Shown here: positions 7,783-13,743 of the stretch, piece by piece
Position numbering within the stretch: the stretch's first letter is position 1
Layout: each line of letters starts with the position of its first letter
Assembly: GCA_964354135.1 (NCBI GenBank)
Contig: CAYGZA010000131.1
Coordinates: 1 to 16,299, forward strand
Length of the DNA stretch: 16,299 nucleotides
DNA from: CAYGZA01 sp964354135
Lineage (GTDB): Bacteria > Planctomycetota > Planctomycetia > Pirellulales > Thermoguttaceae
Reading direction: 5' to 3'
The notes under the pieces: model-generated
Told to the model about the DNA's origin: nothing
What the model saw: only the letters and a program-made list of their open reading frames with translations
Database searches by the model: none
Translations under genes and position numbers: made by a program

Positions 7783-8929
7783 TGCCGTGGTCCTTCCCGT
7801 CGCCGGACCGGTTCCGCCGCCCCGCGGTCTCCAGGATTCCCACCAAGAGCAATACGCAGGCGATCAGGAGGAGAATCACGCACGCCCCGCTCTGCTGGAC
7901 CTCGTGGAGCAGGAGGGCCCCGAGGCCGCAGGTGGCGGTGGCCAGGTAAATCGTCAGGACGGCCTGGGTCTTGGTCATGCCCAGCTCGACCAGCCGGTGC
8001 GAGAAATGGCTCTTGTCCCCGACGAACGGGCTGCGGCCCGCGCGGAGCCGGATCCAGATCACCGTGGCCGTGTCGTAGAGCGGAACGGCCAGGACGCAGA
8101 GCGGGGCGAGGATCGCGTGCCGCGGGACTTTCTCGCCGGCGAACGTGGCCGTCAGCGTGGCGATGGCCAACAGATAGCCGATCAGGTAGCTCCCGGCGTC
8201 GCCCATGAAGAGCCTCGCCGGCGGCCGATTGTGCCACAAGAACCCGAGCAAGGCCCCGACCAGGACCAGGAGAAACCCGCCGACGAACAGTTGCGGCTGA
8301 TCGGCCTTCGGATTGGGGCCCAAGAGCATCACCGCGGCGAGCATCGACGCGGCGATGGCGGCCACGCCGGCCGAAAGCCCGTCCATGTTGTCCAGCATGT
8401 TGAACGAGTTCACCAGCCCGACGATCCAAACGACGCTCAAGAGGCTCATCAGCAGCGGGGCATCGACGAAGAGGCTCATCCGCCAGCCGAGGAGCACCAT
8501 GACGGCGGCTACGAGCGTCTGCACGCCGAGGCGGAGTCGCCAATCCAGCCCGCGGCGGTCGTCCACCAGGCCCAGCACCATGAGCACGGTCCCGCCGGCC
8601 AGCACTTCCCAGAGCTTGCCTGCTTGTTGGGCGAGGCCGGCCAGGTGCGGCTCGATGAAGGCCGGAATCGGCAGCGGCAGCGGGGCCGTGGGGTCGCCGT
8701 GCCGGGTTCCCAAGAGGATGGCCAGCACCGCGTGTCCCGCGGCCAGCGGGAGGACGATGCCCAGCCAGATCGCCAGCCCGCCGCTGGTGGGCGTGGGCGT
8801 TGCATGGACCTTGCGGTGCCCCGGCCGATCCACGAGCCCGAAACGCGGCCCGTAGCGCCGCACCCAGAAGGCCGCCGCCAAAGCCACCAGCACGCTCGGC
8901 GCCAGAGAACCCACCACGAGCCAGATCAC
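7769..8929 (-). CDS. WecA/MraY-family polyprenyl-phosphate sugar-1-phosphate transferase
   Basis: A 386-residue integral membrane enzyme of glycosyltransferase family 4, which transfers a sugar-1-phosphate (often GlcNAc-1-P) from a UDP-sugar to undecaprenyl phosphate on the cytoplasmic side, starting a lipid-linked glycan. Visible motifs: RKVHATPTPTSGGLAI (39-54), LVDDRRGLD with the metal-binding D123-D124, NSFNMLDNMDGLSAG (174-188), GDAGSYLIGY (243-252) and DKSHFSHRL (305-313), the last typical of WecA-type rather than MraY enzymes. About ten hydrophobic helices are present. GTG 8929 is chosen because GGGAGG lies ten bases upstream and the hydrophobic first helix begins there; an upstream reading to 9025 would add 32 unrelated residues. 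The GTG overlaps the TGA of the DUF4416 gene (GTGA). It probably supplies the lipid-linked precursor for the following ligase/polymerase-type protein. Confidence 0.93.
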   Translation of the reverse strand: MIWLVVGSLAPSVLVALAAAFWVRRYGPRFGLVDRPGHRKVHATPTPTSGGLAIWLGIVLPLAAGHAVLAILLGTRHGDPTAPLPLPIPAFIEPHLAGLAQQAGKLWEVLAGGTVLMVLGLVDDRRGLDWRLRLGVQTLVAAVMVLLGWRMSLFVDAPLLMSLLSVVWIVGLVNSFNMLDNMDGLSAGVAAIAASMLAAVMLLGPNPKADQPQLFVGGFLLVLVGALLGFLWHNRPPARLFMGDAGSYLIGYLLAIATLTATFAGEKVPRHAILAPLCVLAVPLYDTATVIWIRLRAGRSPFVGDKSHFSHRLVELGMTKTQAVLTIYLATATCGLGALLLHEVQQSGACVILLLIACVLLLVGILETAGRRNRSGDGKDHGNGQT

Positions 8930-9474
8930 GTCGCCGGAACCTCCCGAAACTGTTGGTGAAGGTGCTCGCGGCACCGCGAGAAGAATTCGTGGTACGACGC
9001 CTGCCGGTAATCGGCAAACGTCCATTCGTGGTGCTGCCAGCGGTGGTGCCGATAGTACAGGGTGATTTCCGCGAAAATCCCACGCTGAAGGTAAATGCGG
9101 TGCGAGAAATCCTTGGTCGAGGCCAGAACCAGCTTGCCTAAGGTAAGATAGCCCGGATCCAGGTTGAGCGGCCTTAGCTCAGGGTGCCGGCCGAGGGCGG
9201 CGTACTCCGTTTCCCAGGCGTTGGTCGCGAGCTTCCAATCGGCCAACCCGGCAGGATCGGCAAGCCCGGCAAAGGCGACAAAGACTTTACGCAAGCCCCG
9301 GCCCATCGTGGGGTCGTAGTAGCTCGTCTGGTCGAACTCGAACGGCCAGCTCTCTAAGGCCAGCGGGCCCCAGGCGGCCACGGCCCGCCCGCGTGCCCAC
9401 GCCAGCGCCTCGTCGTAGCGGCTAAACGCCGCCAGAAGCGGAAGCACGGGGGAAGGTTCCGCGGGCTGGCCCAT
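8926..9474 (-). CDS. DUF4416 family protein
   Basis: A 182-residue soluble protein recognised as DUF4416, a family of unknown function. Family features are FEFDQTSYYDPTMGRGLRK (46-63), ADWKLATNAWE (78-88), the central NLDPGYLTLGKLVLASTKD (104-122), HRIYLQRGIFAEITLYYR (125-142) and a C-terminal EWTFADYR (150-157). The length is normal. No signal peptide or membrane segment is seen. The start ATG follows the Uma2 stop by a single base (TGACATG on the minus strand), and its own stop overlaps the next start (GTGA), so it is probably translated by coupling on both sides. This places it firmly with the polysaccharide-type genes. The conserved Asp, His and Lys residues suggest an enzyme or ligand-binding protein, but no activity can be named. 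Confidence 0.88.
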   Translation of the reverse strand: MGQPAEPSPVLPLLAAFSRYDEALAWARGRAVAAWGPLALESWPFEFDQTSYYDPTMGRGLRKVFVAFAGLADPAGLADWKLATNAWETEYAALGRHPELRPLNLDPGYLTLGKLVLASTKDFSHRIYLQRGIFAEITLYYRHHRWQHHEWTFADYRQASYHEFFSRCREHLHQQFREVPAT

Positions 9475-9475
9475 G

Positions 9476-10090
9476 TCACACCAACCACTGCCGGCCGCCG
9501 GGGACGTGCGTCACTTCGATTTGCGGGCGACCGGGGCCGGATACGACGCGGAAGCGGAGCGGGACCACGGCGCTCTGAAGCACGTCGGCAACGTGCAGGC
9601 TGGATTGGCCGGCCTTCTTCAGCTCGCCCTCGCGCCACCGGTACAGTTCGAGCGTCCAGGCCTGACGGTCCACCACCAGAAGCTCGCGAACACCCAGGCG
9701 GCTGTAGAAGGGCATCTTCTCGCGGGTGCGGTCGTCGAGACTGGTGACCTCGACAAGAAAATCCGCGCCGCCGCGCCAGTGCGTGCCGCGGTTCTCCGCT
9801 CTCCCACCGTGCAAGAAGACCGCTACATCGGGCACGCGGTAATCGAACTGCCACTCCGTTTCGATCTCCGCCAAATTGACGCCCGGGCGCACGTTGCCCA
9901 GCCCGGGCCAGCCGACGGCTTCCTGGAGAATCGCGGCGATTCCCATGACGATCTGCTGGTGTTCATCGTCCGGCATGGGGGCCATCATGTAGGTACCCTC
10001 CCAGGTTTCGTCGTAGCGGTCGGCGCCAGACCTTTCGCGTTCCGCTTTCAGGCGCTCCTCCAGCACGGGATCGGTGACGAAGACGGCCAT
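9476..10090 (-). CDS. Uma2-family protein (PD-(D/E)XK nuclease-like)
   Basis: A 204-residue protein of the Uma2 family, a PD-(D/E)XK restriction-endonuclease-like fold that is hugely expanded in cyanobacteria and planctomycetes. Visible features are RVPDVAVF (85-92, D88), DFLVEVTSLDDRTREK (110-125) with E114 and K125 as the likely catalytic triad partners of D88, and YSRLGVRELLVVD (129-141) with YR at 150-151 after it. The putative active site is complete. Cellular role is unknown; many copies are stand-alone and some are thought to be mobile. ATG 10090 is chosen because GGAG lies seven bases upstream and the family N-terminus begins there; the longer reading to 10456 runs through repeats. 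It is the first gene of the minus-strand block, one base before DUF4416. Confidence 0.9.
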   Translation of the reverse strand: MAVFVTDPVLEERLKAERERSGADRYDETWEGTYMMAPMPDDEHQQIVMGIAAILQEAVGWPGLGNVRPGVNLAEIETEWQFDYRVPDVAVFLHGGRAENRGTHWRGGADFLVEVTSLDDRTREKMPFYSRLGVRELLVVDRQAWTLELYRWREGELKKAGQSSLHVADVLQSAVVPLRFRVVSGPGRPQIEVTHVPGGRQWLV

Positions 10091-10117
10091 AGCCGTTCTC
10101 CAATTCGCAGGGAAGCA

Positions 10118-10142
10118 GCGGTAGTGCGCACGCTCGTGCGCG
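10118..10142. repeat. Palindromic element related to that at 838-863
   Basis: GCGGTAG (10118-10124) is followed by a hairpin with GCGCAC (10126-10131) and GTGCGC (10136-10141) around GCTC. The lead sequence and the central GCTCG match the element after yebC, while the stem bases differ yet still pair. It lies in the presumed leader of the Uma2 gene. Confidence 0.45.
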
Positions 10143-10202
10143 AGCCGACCACCACCGTCTCTAGTGTATCTCCTGAAGGTGGGGTCTAAAACCCCGGTGC
10201 GG

Positions 10203-10230
10203 TTGACAATCGCCGGCCGCGCAATAGGAT
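10203..10230 (+). promoter_or_regulatory. Candidate sigma-70-type promoter for thiC
   Basis: A perfect TTGACA (10203-10208) is followed after 16 bases by TAGGAT (10225-10230), which matches four of six positions of TATAAT. Transcription would start near 10237 and give a leader of about 210 bases before the thiC ATG. It points rightward and is the best promoter-like pair seen in the gap. It is prediction only. Confidence 0.4.
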
Positions 10231-10336
10231 GATATGCTGGTGCGCAAGCGGTTGCGCGGCAAGGTGTTGGGTTGTCCCTGCTCCCGCAGATCGAGGGTCC
10301 AGCGCGGGACGACTGCGGAGAACCGCCCGCCAAAAC

Positions 10337-10421
10337 CCTCACCCCAACCCTCTCCCGGAGGGAGAGGGGACTCTCGCAAGACCACAGGGAGAGGGGTTTT
10401 CGCCGTGCTGAGGGAGAGGGG
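10337..10421. repeat. GGGAGAGGG-type inverted/direct repeat in the thiC leader
   Basis: CCCTCTCCC (10348-10356) and GGGAGAGGG (10360-10368) form a perfect 9-bp hairpin with a GGA loop. Two further GGGAGAGGGG copies follow at 10387-10396 and 10411-10420. The first of these, ending in TTTT, can pair with the AAAACCC-type left flank. Similar CCCTCTCCC palindromes are widespread intergenic repeats in several bacterial phyla. It ends about 15 bases before the thiC Shine-Dalgarno site, so alternative pairing among the copies could affect translation. Confidence 0.65.
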
Positions 10422-10449
10422 ACCGGCTGCCGCGGTGGAGTTGCCTGGA

Positions 10450-11757
10450 ATGACACAGATTGAACAAGCCTGCTCGGGCGTCGTCACCCCCGAAATCGAG
10501 GCGGTGGCCCGCGCCGAACAGCTCGAACCCGAGCTGGTCCGCGGCGAGGTGGCCCGCGGGCGGATGGTCATCCCGGCCAATAAGGTCCACCTGGCAAGAG
10601 GGCTGCGGCCGATCGGCATCGGCATTGCCGCGCGGACCAAGATCAACGCCAATCTGGGCAACTCCGCGATCTCAAGCGACACCGGCTGCGAACTCCAGAA
10701 AGTCCGTGCCGCCGTACACTACGGGGCGGACACGGTGATGGATCTCTCGACCGGCGCAGAGATCGACGCCATCCGCCGGCAGATCATCGACGCGGTCAGC
10801 GTCCCCGTGGGCACGGTGCCGATCTACCAGGTGGCAGAGGAGTTGGACGACATCGTCGATATGCGGCCGCGGGACTTTCTGGACGTGGTGGAGCAGCAGG
10901 CCCGGCAGGGGGTCGATTACATGACGATCCACTGCGCCTTGCTGCGGGAGCACCTGCCGCTGACCGAGAATCGCGTGACGGGAATCGTCAGCCGCGGCGG
11001 CTCGCTGGTGGCCAAGTGGATGGCGGCCCACCGGCAAGAAAATCCCTTCTACACGCACTTCGACGAGTTGTGCGAGATCATGCACCAGTGCGACGTCACC
11101 TGGAGCCTGGGGGACGGGCTGCGTCCGGGCTCGATCGCCGACGCCAGCGACGAGGCCCAGCTCGCCGAGCTGCGCGTGATGGGCCGGTTGGTCCTGCGGG
11201 CGTGGGAGCGGAACTGCCAGGTGATGGTCGAAGGGCCGGGCCACGTGCCCCTGGATCAGATCGAGCGCAACGTCCGCCTGCAGATCGAGTGGTGCCACGA
11301 GGCGCCCTTCTACTTGCTCGGCCCGCTGGTGACCGACGTGGCCCCGGGCTACGACCACATCACCTCGGCGATCGGCGGGGCGATGGCCGCTTGGCACGGC
11401 GCAGCCATGCTCTGTTACGTGACGCCCAGGGAGCATCTCGGCCTGCCGAACCTGGAGGACGTGCGGCACGGGGTGATCGCGTTCAAGATCGCCGCCCACG
11501 CGGCGGACCTGGCGCGGCACCGCCCGGCGGCCCGGGATCGGGACGACGCCTTGTCGCGGGCCCGGTTCGCCTTCGACTGGGCGGAGCAGTTCCGCCTCTC
11601 GTTGGACCCCGAGACCGCTCGGCGGATGCACGAGGAGTCCCTCTCGGCGGCGGACCGCGAAGATGCCCGGTTCTGCAGCATGTGCGGGCCGAAGTTCTGC
11701 TCGATGCGAACCACCCAGGAGGTCCGCCGCATGGAGCGGGAGGAGCGGGTCGGTTGA
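10450..11757 (+). CDS. thiC: Phosphomethylpyrimidine synthase ThiC
   Basis: A 435-residue ThiC, the radical SAM enzyme that converts aminoimidazole ribotide to HMP phosphate, the pyrimidine half of thiamin. Evidence includes the core GLRPIGIGIAARTKINANLGNS (51-72), GADTVMDLSTG (92-102), PVGTVPIYQ (119-127), EGPGHVPLDQI (261-271) with a metal-binding His, APGYDHITSAIGGAMAAWHGAAMLCYVTPREHLGLP (298-333), and the C-terminal cluster motif CX2CX4C at C409, C412 and C417. This is the shorter form that lacks the N-terminal extension of the E. coli enzyme. ATG 10450 is set by GGAG nine bases upstream (10437-10440) and by the start of homology. The longer reading from 10234 is composed of repeat sequence and would begin before the predicted transcription start. 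No other thi gene is adjacent. Confidence 0.96.
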   Translation: MTQIEQACSGVVTPEIEAVARAEQLEPELVRGEVARGRMVIPANKVHLARGLRPIGIGIAARTKINANLGNSAISSDTGCELQKVRAAVHYGADTVMDLSTGAEIDAIRRQIIDAVSVPVGTVPIYQVAEELDDIVDMRPRDFLDVVEQQARQGVDYMTIHCALLREHLPLTENRVTGIVSRGGSLVAKWMAAHRQENPFYTHFDELCEIMHQCDVTWSLGDGLRPGSIADASDEAQLAELRVMGRLVLRAWERNCQVMVEGPGHVPLDQIERNVRLQIEWCHEAPFYLLGPLVTDVAPGYDHITSAIGGAMAAWHGAAMLCYVTPREHLGLPNLEDVRHGVIAFKIAAHAADLARHRPAARDRDDALSRARFAFDWAEQFRLSLDPETARRMHEESLSAADREDARFCSMCGPKFCSMRTTQEVRRMEREERVG

Positions 11758-11843
11758 CTTCGCGTCGGCGGCGGATCACAATGGGCCTCGGCTCACGACG
11801 CGGGATCCTGCCGTTTCCGAAGCCGGACGACATCGCACGATTC

Positions 11844-11929
11844 CGGGAGGGCGAGGCTCCTGCCGAGCTGGGCACAAAGCGCGAGTCCGGCAACCAAGCC
11901 CGCGGCTCGGCAGGAGCCTCGCCCTCCCG
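11844..11929. repeat. 86-base inverted-repeat element, perfect 25-bp arms (MITE/REP-like)
   Basis: The left arm 11844-11868 and right arm 11905-11929 are perfect reverse complements over 25 bases. The arms begin CGGGAGGGCGAGGCTCC, and the spacer is 36 bases. It fills the middle of the gap between thiC and the DUF1080 gene, 25 bases before the DUF1080 Shine-Dalgarno site. In RNA it would form a very stable stem and could end thiC transcription or shield the downstream message, but no T-run follows. I see no clear target-site duplication at its edges. The remaining sequence at 11758-11843 shows nothing. Confidence 0.85.
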
Positions 11930-11966
11930 TTATCGCCAAACCCCATTCAGAATGGAGACCTCACCG

Positions 11967-12656
11967 ATGCGATTGACTCTAGTTGCCTCATTGCTCTTTC
12001 TGACGTCGGGGATCGTCCTTGGAGAGGACGCGAAGAAACCGACGGCAAGCAGGCTTTCCAAGAAGGAGGCCGCCGACGGGTTTGTCAGACTGTTTGACGG
12101 GAAAACCCTGAACGGCTGGCAAGGGGCCGTCAACGGGTACAAAGCAGAGAAGGGGGTGCTCGTCTGCCTGAAGGAGAGCGGGGGAAAGCTCCTCACCACA
12201 AAGGAGTACGGTGATTTCATCTTCCGATTCGAGTTCAAGCTCGAGCCCGGCGCCAACAACGGCATCGGCCTCCGCGCGCCGCTGGAGGGCGATCCCGCCT
12301 ACACCGGCATGGAAATCCAGGTGCTCGACGACGACCACGAGTCCTACAAGAGCCTCAGGCCCTACCAGTATCACGGCTCGATCTACGGCGTGGTGGCGGC
12401 CAAGCGCGGGCACCTGAAGCCTACGGGACAGTGGAACTCCGAAGAGATCTACTGCAAAGGCCGCCACGTGAAGGTCACCCTCAACGGCACCCTGATCACC
12501 GAGGCGGTCAATCTCGACGCTTATGTTGAGGATCTCGGCGGCAAGACGATCGACGGTCATGCGCACCCCGGGCTGAAACGGGAGAAAGGCTACATCGGAC
12601 TCTTGGGTCACGGTGCACGTCTGGAGTTCCGCAACCTCCGGATCAAGGAACTCTGA
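11967..12656 (+). CDS. Secreted DUF1080 protein (3-keto-disaccharide hydrolase-like)
   Basis: A 229-residue protein with a cleavable signal peptide (RLTLVASLLFLTSGIVLG, about residues 2-19) followed by one DUF1080 domain, a concanavalin-like beta jelly roll. Diagnostic segments are GFVRLFDGKTLNGWQG (38-53), NNGIGLRAP (97-105), GMEIQVLDDD (114-123), YQYHGSIYGV (133-142) and GYIGLLGHGARLEFRNLRIKEL at the C-terminus. Some DUF1080 proteins have been shown to hydrolyse 3-keto-glycosides, and the family is strongly expanded in planctomycetes, so periplasmic or extracellular sugar processing is likely; the substrate is unknown. ATG 11967 has GGAGA eight bases upstream (11954-11958); the in-frame ATG at 11952 would add five residues ahead of the signal peptide. 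The downstream ROK kinase-like gene fits carbohydrate use. Confidence 0.94.
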   Translation: MRLTLVASLLFLTSGIVLGEDAKKPTASRLSKKEAADGFVRLFDGKTLNGWQGAVNGYKAEKGVLVCLKESGGKLLTTKEYGDFIFRFEFKLEPGANNGIGLRAPLEGDPAYTGMEIQVLDDDHESYKSLRPYQYHGSIYGVVAAKRGHLKPTGQWNSEEIYCKGRHVKVTLNGTLITEAVNLDAYVEDLGGKTIDGHAHPGLKREKGYIGLLGHGARLEFRNLRIKEL

Positions 12657-12673
12657 TGCCTCATTCCGGCATG

Positions 12674-12727
12674 GCCGCCGGGGCTCACCGCCTGCTGCCT
12701 ACTGCCGACCGCCTACTACCTGCTCCC
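12674..12727. repeat. 7-base tandem tract (copy C) abutting the ROK start codon
   Basis: The 12-mer GCCGCCGGGGCT (12674-12685) leads directly into six in-phase heptamers at 12686-12727: CACCGCC, TGCTGCC, TACTGCC, GACCGCC, TACTACC, TGCTCCC. One C then precedes the ROK ATG. The arrangement copies that at 2432-2492. It occupies the position of a Shine-Dalgarno site, and none is seen. Confidence 0.75.
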
Positions 12728-12728
12728 C

Positions 12729-13682
12729 ATGTTTCTCGGCATCGAAATCGGCGGCACGAAGCTCCAGTTCGGCGTGGGCCGGGGAGACGGCCCGCCCTTG
12801 GTCGCGCTGGAGCGGCTCGACGTCCAGCCCCGGCACGGCGCCGAGGAGATCCGCCGGCAAATCGAACGGGTCGCCGGCCTCTTGATCGAGCAATACGGAG
12901 TGACCGGGATCGGGATCGGTTTCGGCGGGCCGGTGGACCTCCGCACGGGGCGGACGATCGTCAGCCACCAGGTCGAAGGCTGGAAGGACTTTCCGCTGGC
13001 CCGGTGGTCGCAAGAGAGGCTCGGCCTGCCCACGCTCCTGGCCAACGATTCCGACGGCGCCGGGCTGGCGGAGGCCCGCTTCGGCGGCGGCAAGGGACAC
13101 CGCGTCGTCTTCTACAACAACATCGGCAGCGGCATCGGGGGGGCCCTGGTGATCGACGGCCGGCTCTATCAAGGCGGCAGCGGCGTGGCGTCTGAGATCG
13201 GGCACTTGCGGCCCGGGCCCCAGGCCGAGCGGCCGGATCAGGACCTCGAGTCGATCGCCAGCGGCTGGGCGCTGACGGCCGCGGCCCGAAAGCTCGTCGA
13301 AGCCAAGGGGCCGGAGGACCGCGATGCCGCCGACTTGTTGGCTCGCTGTGAAGGTCGGACCGATCGGCTCAACACGAAGATCCTCGCCCAGGCCGCCGAA
13401 TCGGGCAACCGGCTGGCCCTTGCGGTCTTCGACCATGCTTGCCAAGCGGTGGGCTGGGCGCAGGCCCAAATGATCACCCTCTTGGCCCCCAGCGTGGTCG
13501 TGGTCGGCGGCGGCGTGTCGCTGGCCGGCGAGGAAACCTTCATGGCCCCGTTGCGGCGCTATGTCGCCCGATACGTGTTCCCGCCGCTGGCGGGGACCTT
13601 CGAGATCGTCCCGGCCGCCTTGGGGGAAGAGGTGGTGGTCCACGGGGTCTTGGCCCTGGCGGCTGCTGCGGCGCAGGCTTGA
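12729..13682 (+). CDS. ROK-family sugar kinase-like protein without the Cys-rich zinc motif
   Basis: A 317-residue ROK-family protein (glucokinase/N-acetylhexosamine kinase type), cytoplasmic. Visible motifs: the ATP-binding IGGTK (7-11), GIGFGGPVD (62-70), LLANDSDGAGLAE (103-115) with D107 as the likely catalytic base, the second phosphate loop NNIGSGIGGALVIDG (130-144), SEIGH (155-159) and VVVVGGGVS (256-264). No helix-turn-helix precedes the kinase domain, so it looks like an enzyme and not a repressor. The segment after SEIGH, which in classic ROK proteins is CXCGXXGCXE, has no cysteine here (RPGPQAERPDQDLESIASG), although the family's Glu and His are kept. ATG 12729 starts the motif-bearing strand; there is no Shine-Dalgarno site and a repeat tract abuts it. 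Sugar specificity cannot be told. It probably works on sugars released by enzymes such as the preceding DUF1080 protein. Confidence 0.92.
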   Translation: MFLGIEIGGTKLQFGVGRGDGPPLVALERLDVQPRHGAEEIRRQIERVAGLLIEQYGVTGIGIGFGGPVDLRTGRTIVSHQVEGWKDFPLARWSQERLGLPTLLANDSDGAGLAEARFGGGKGHRVVFYNNIGSGIGGALVIDGRLYQGGSGVASEIGHLRPGPQAERPDQDLESIASGWALTAAARKLVEAKGPEDRDAADLLARCEGRTDRLNTKILAQAAESGNRLALAVFDHACQAVGWAQAQMITLLAPSVVVVGGGVSLAGEETFMAPLRRYVARYVFPPLAGTFEIVPAALGEEVVVHGVLALAAAAAQA

Positions 13683-13689
13683 CCGGCAT

Positions 13690-13742
13690 TCGGGAACGGA
13701 GCAGTCCCAATTTCGCTGCGCGAAAACCGGGGCAGTCCCCGG
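13690..13742. repeat. Palindromic element between convergent genes
   Basis: Between the ROK stop and the opposing gene's stop lie TTTCGC/GCGAAA (13711-13725, TGC loop) and CCGGGG/CCCCGG (13727-13742, CAGT loop), with CAGTCCC repeated directly at 13702-13708 and 13733-13739. The position suits a two-way terminator, but there is no T-run after either stem. The compact structure suggests another dispersed intergenic repeat. Confidence 0.55.
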
Positions 13743-13743
13743 A

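Larger units (their letters stand above)
10091..10449. other. Divergent regulatory region between Uma2 and thiC (359 bases)
   Basis: No supported gene lies here. From left to right it holds a GCGGTAG-led hairpin (10118-10142), a small GGGGT/ACCCC stem (10181-10195), a candidate sigma-70-like promoter for thiC (10203-10230), a GCGCAA/TTGCGC hairpin (10244-10259) and a GGGAGAGGG-type repeat (10337-10421). No TPP riboswitch core is recognisable: the conserved CUGAGA and GAUCUGGAUAAUGCCAGCG-like segments are absent. No convincing promoter for the leftward Uma2 gene was found. Confidence 0.6.

Noticed and set aside
7706..8959. 417-residue plus-strand open frame opposite the WecA-type gene
   Set aside because: Mirror of the transferase reading frame; very rich in Gln, His, Glu and Arg, with no family resemblance.
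8930..9025. Longer start for the WecA-type transferase at 9025
   Set aside because: The added 32 residues are out-of-frame reading of the DUF4416 gene; GTG 8929 has GGGAGG upstream and starts the first membrane helix.
10234..10449. Upstream ATG start for ThiC adding 72 residues
   Set aside because: The extension translates hairpin and GGGAGAGGG repeat sequence, does not resemble the ThiC N-terminal domain, and begins before the predicted transcript start; ATG 10450 has GGAG at good spacing.
10200..10449. TPP riboswitch upstream of thiC
   Set aside because: Expected from the gene, but none of the conserved aptamer segments could be found by eye.
12699..13643. 314-residue minus-strand open frame opposite the ROK gene
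   Set aside because: The plus strand encodes all main ROK motifs; the minus frame has no domain.
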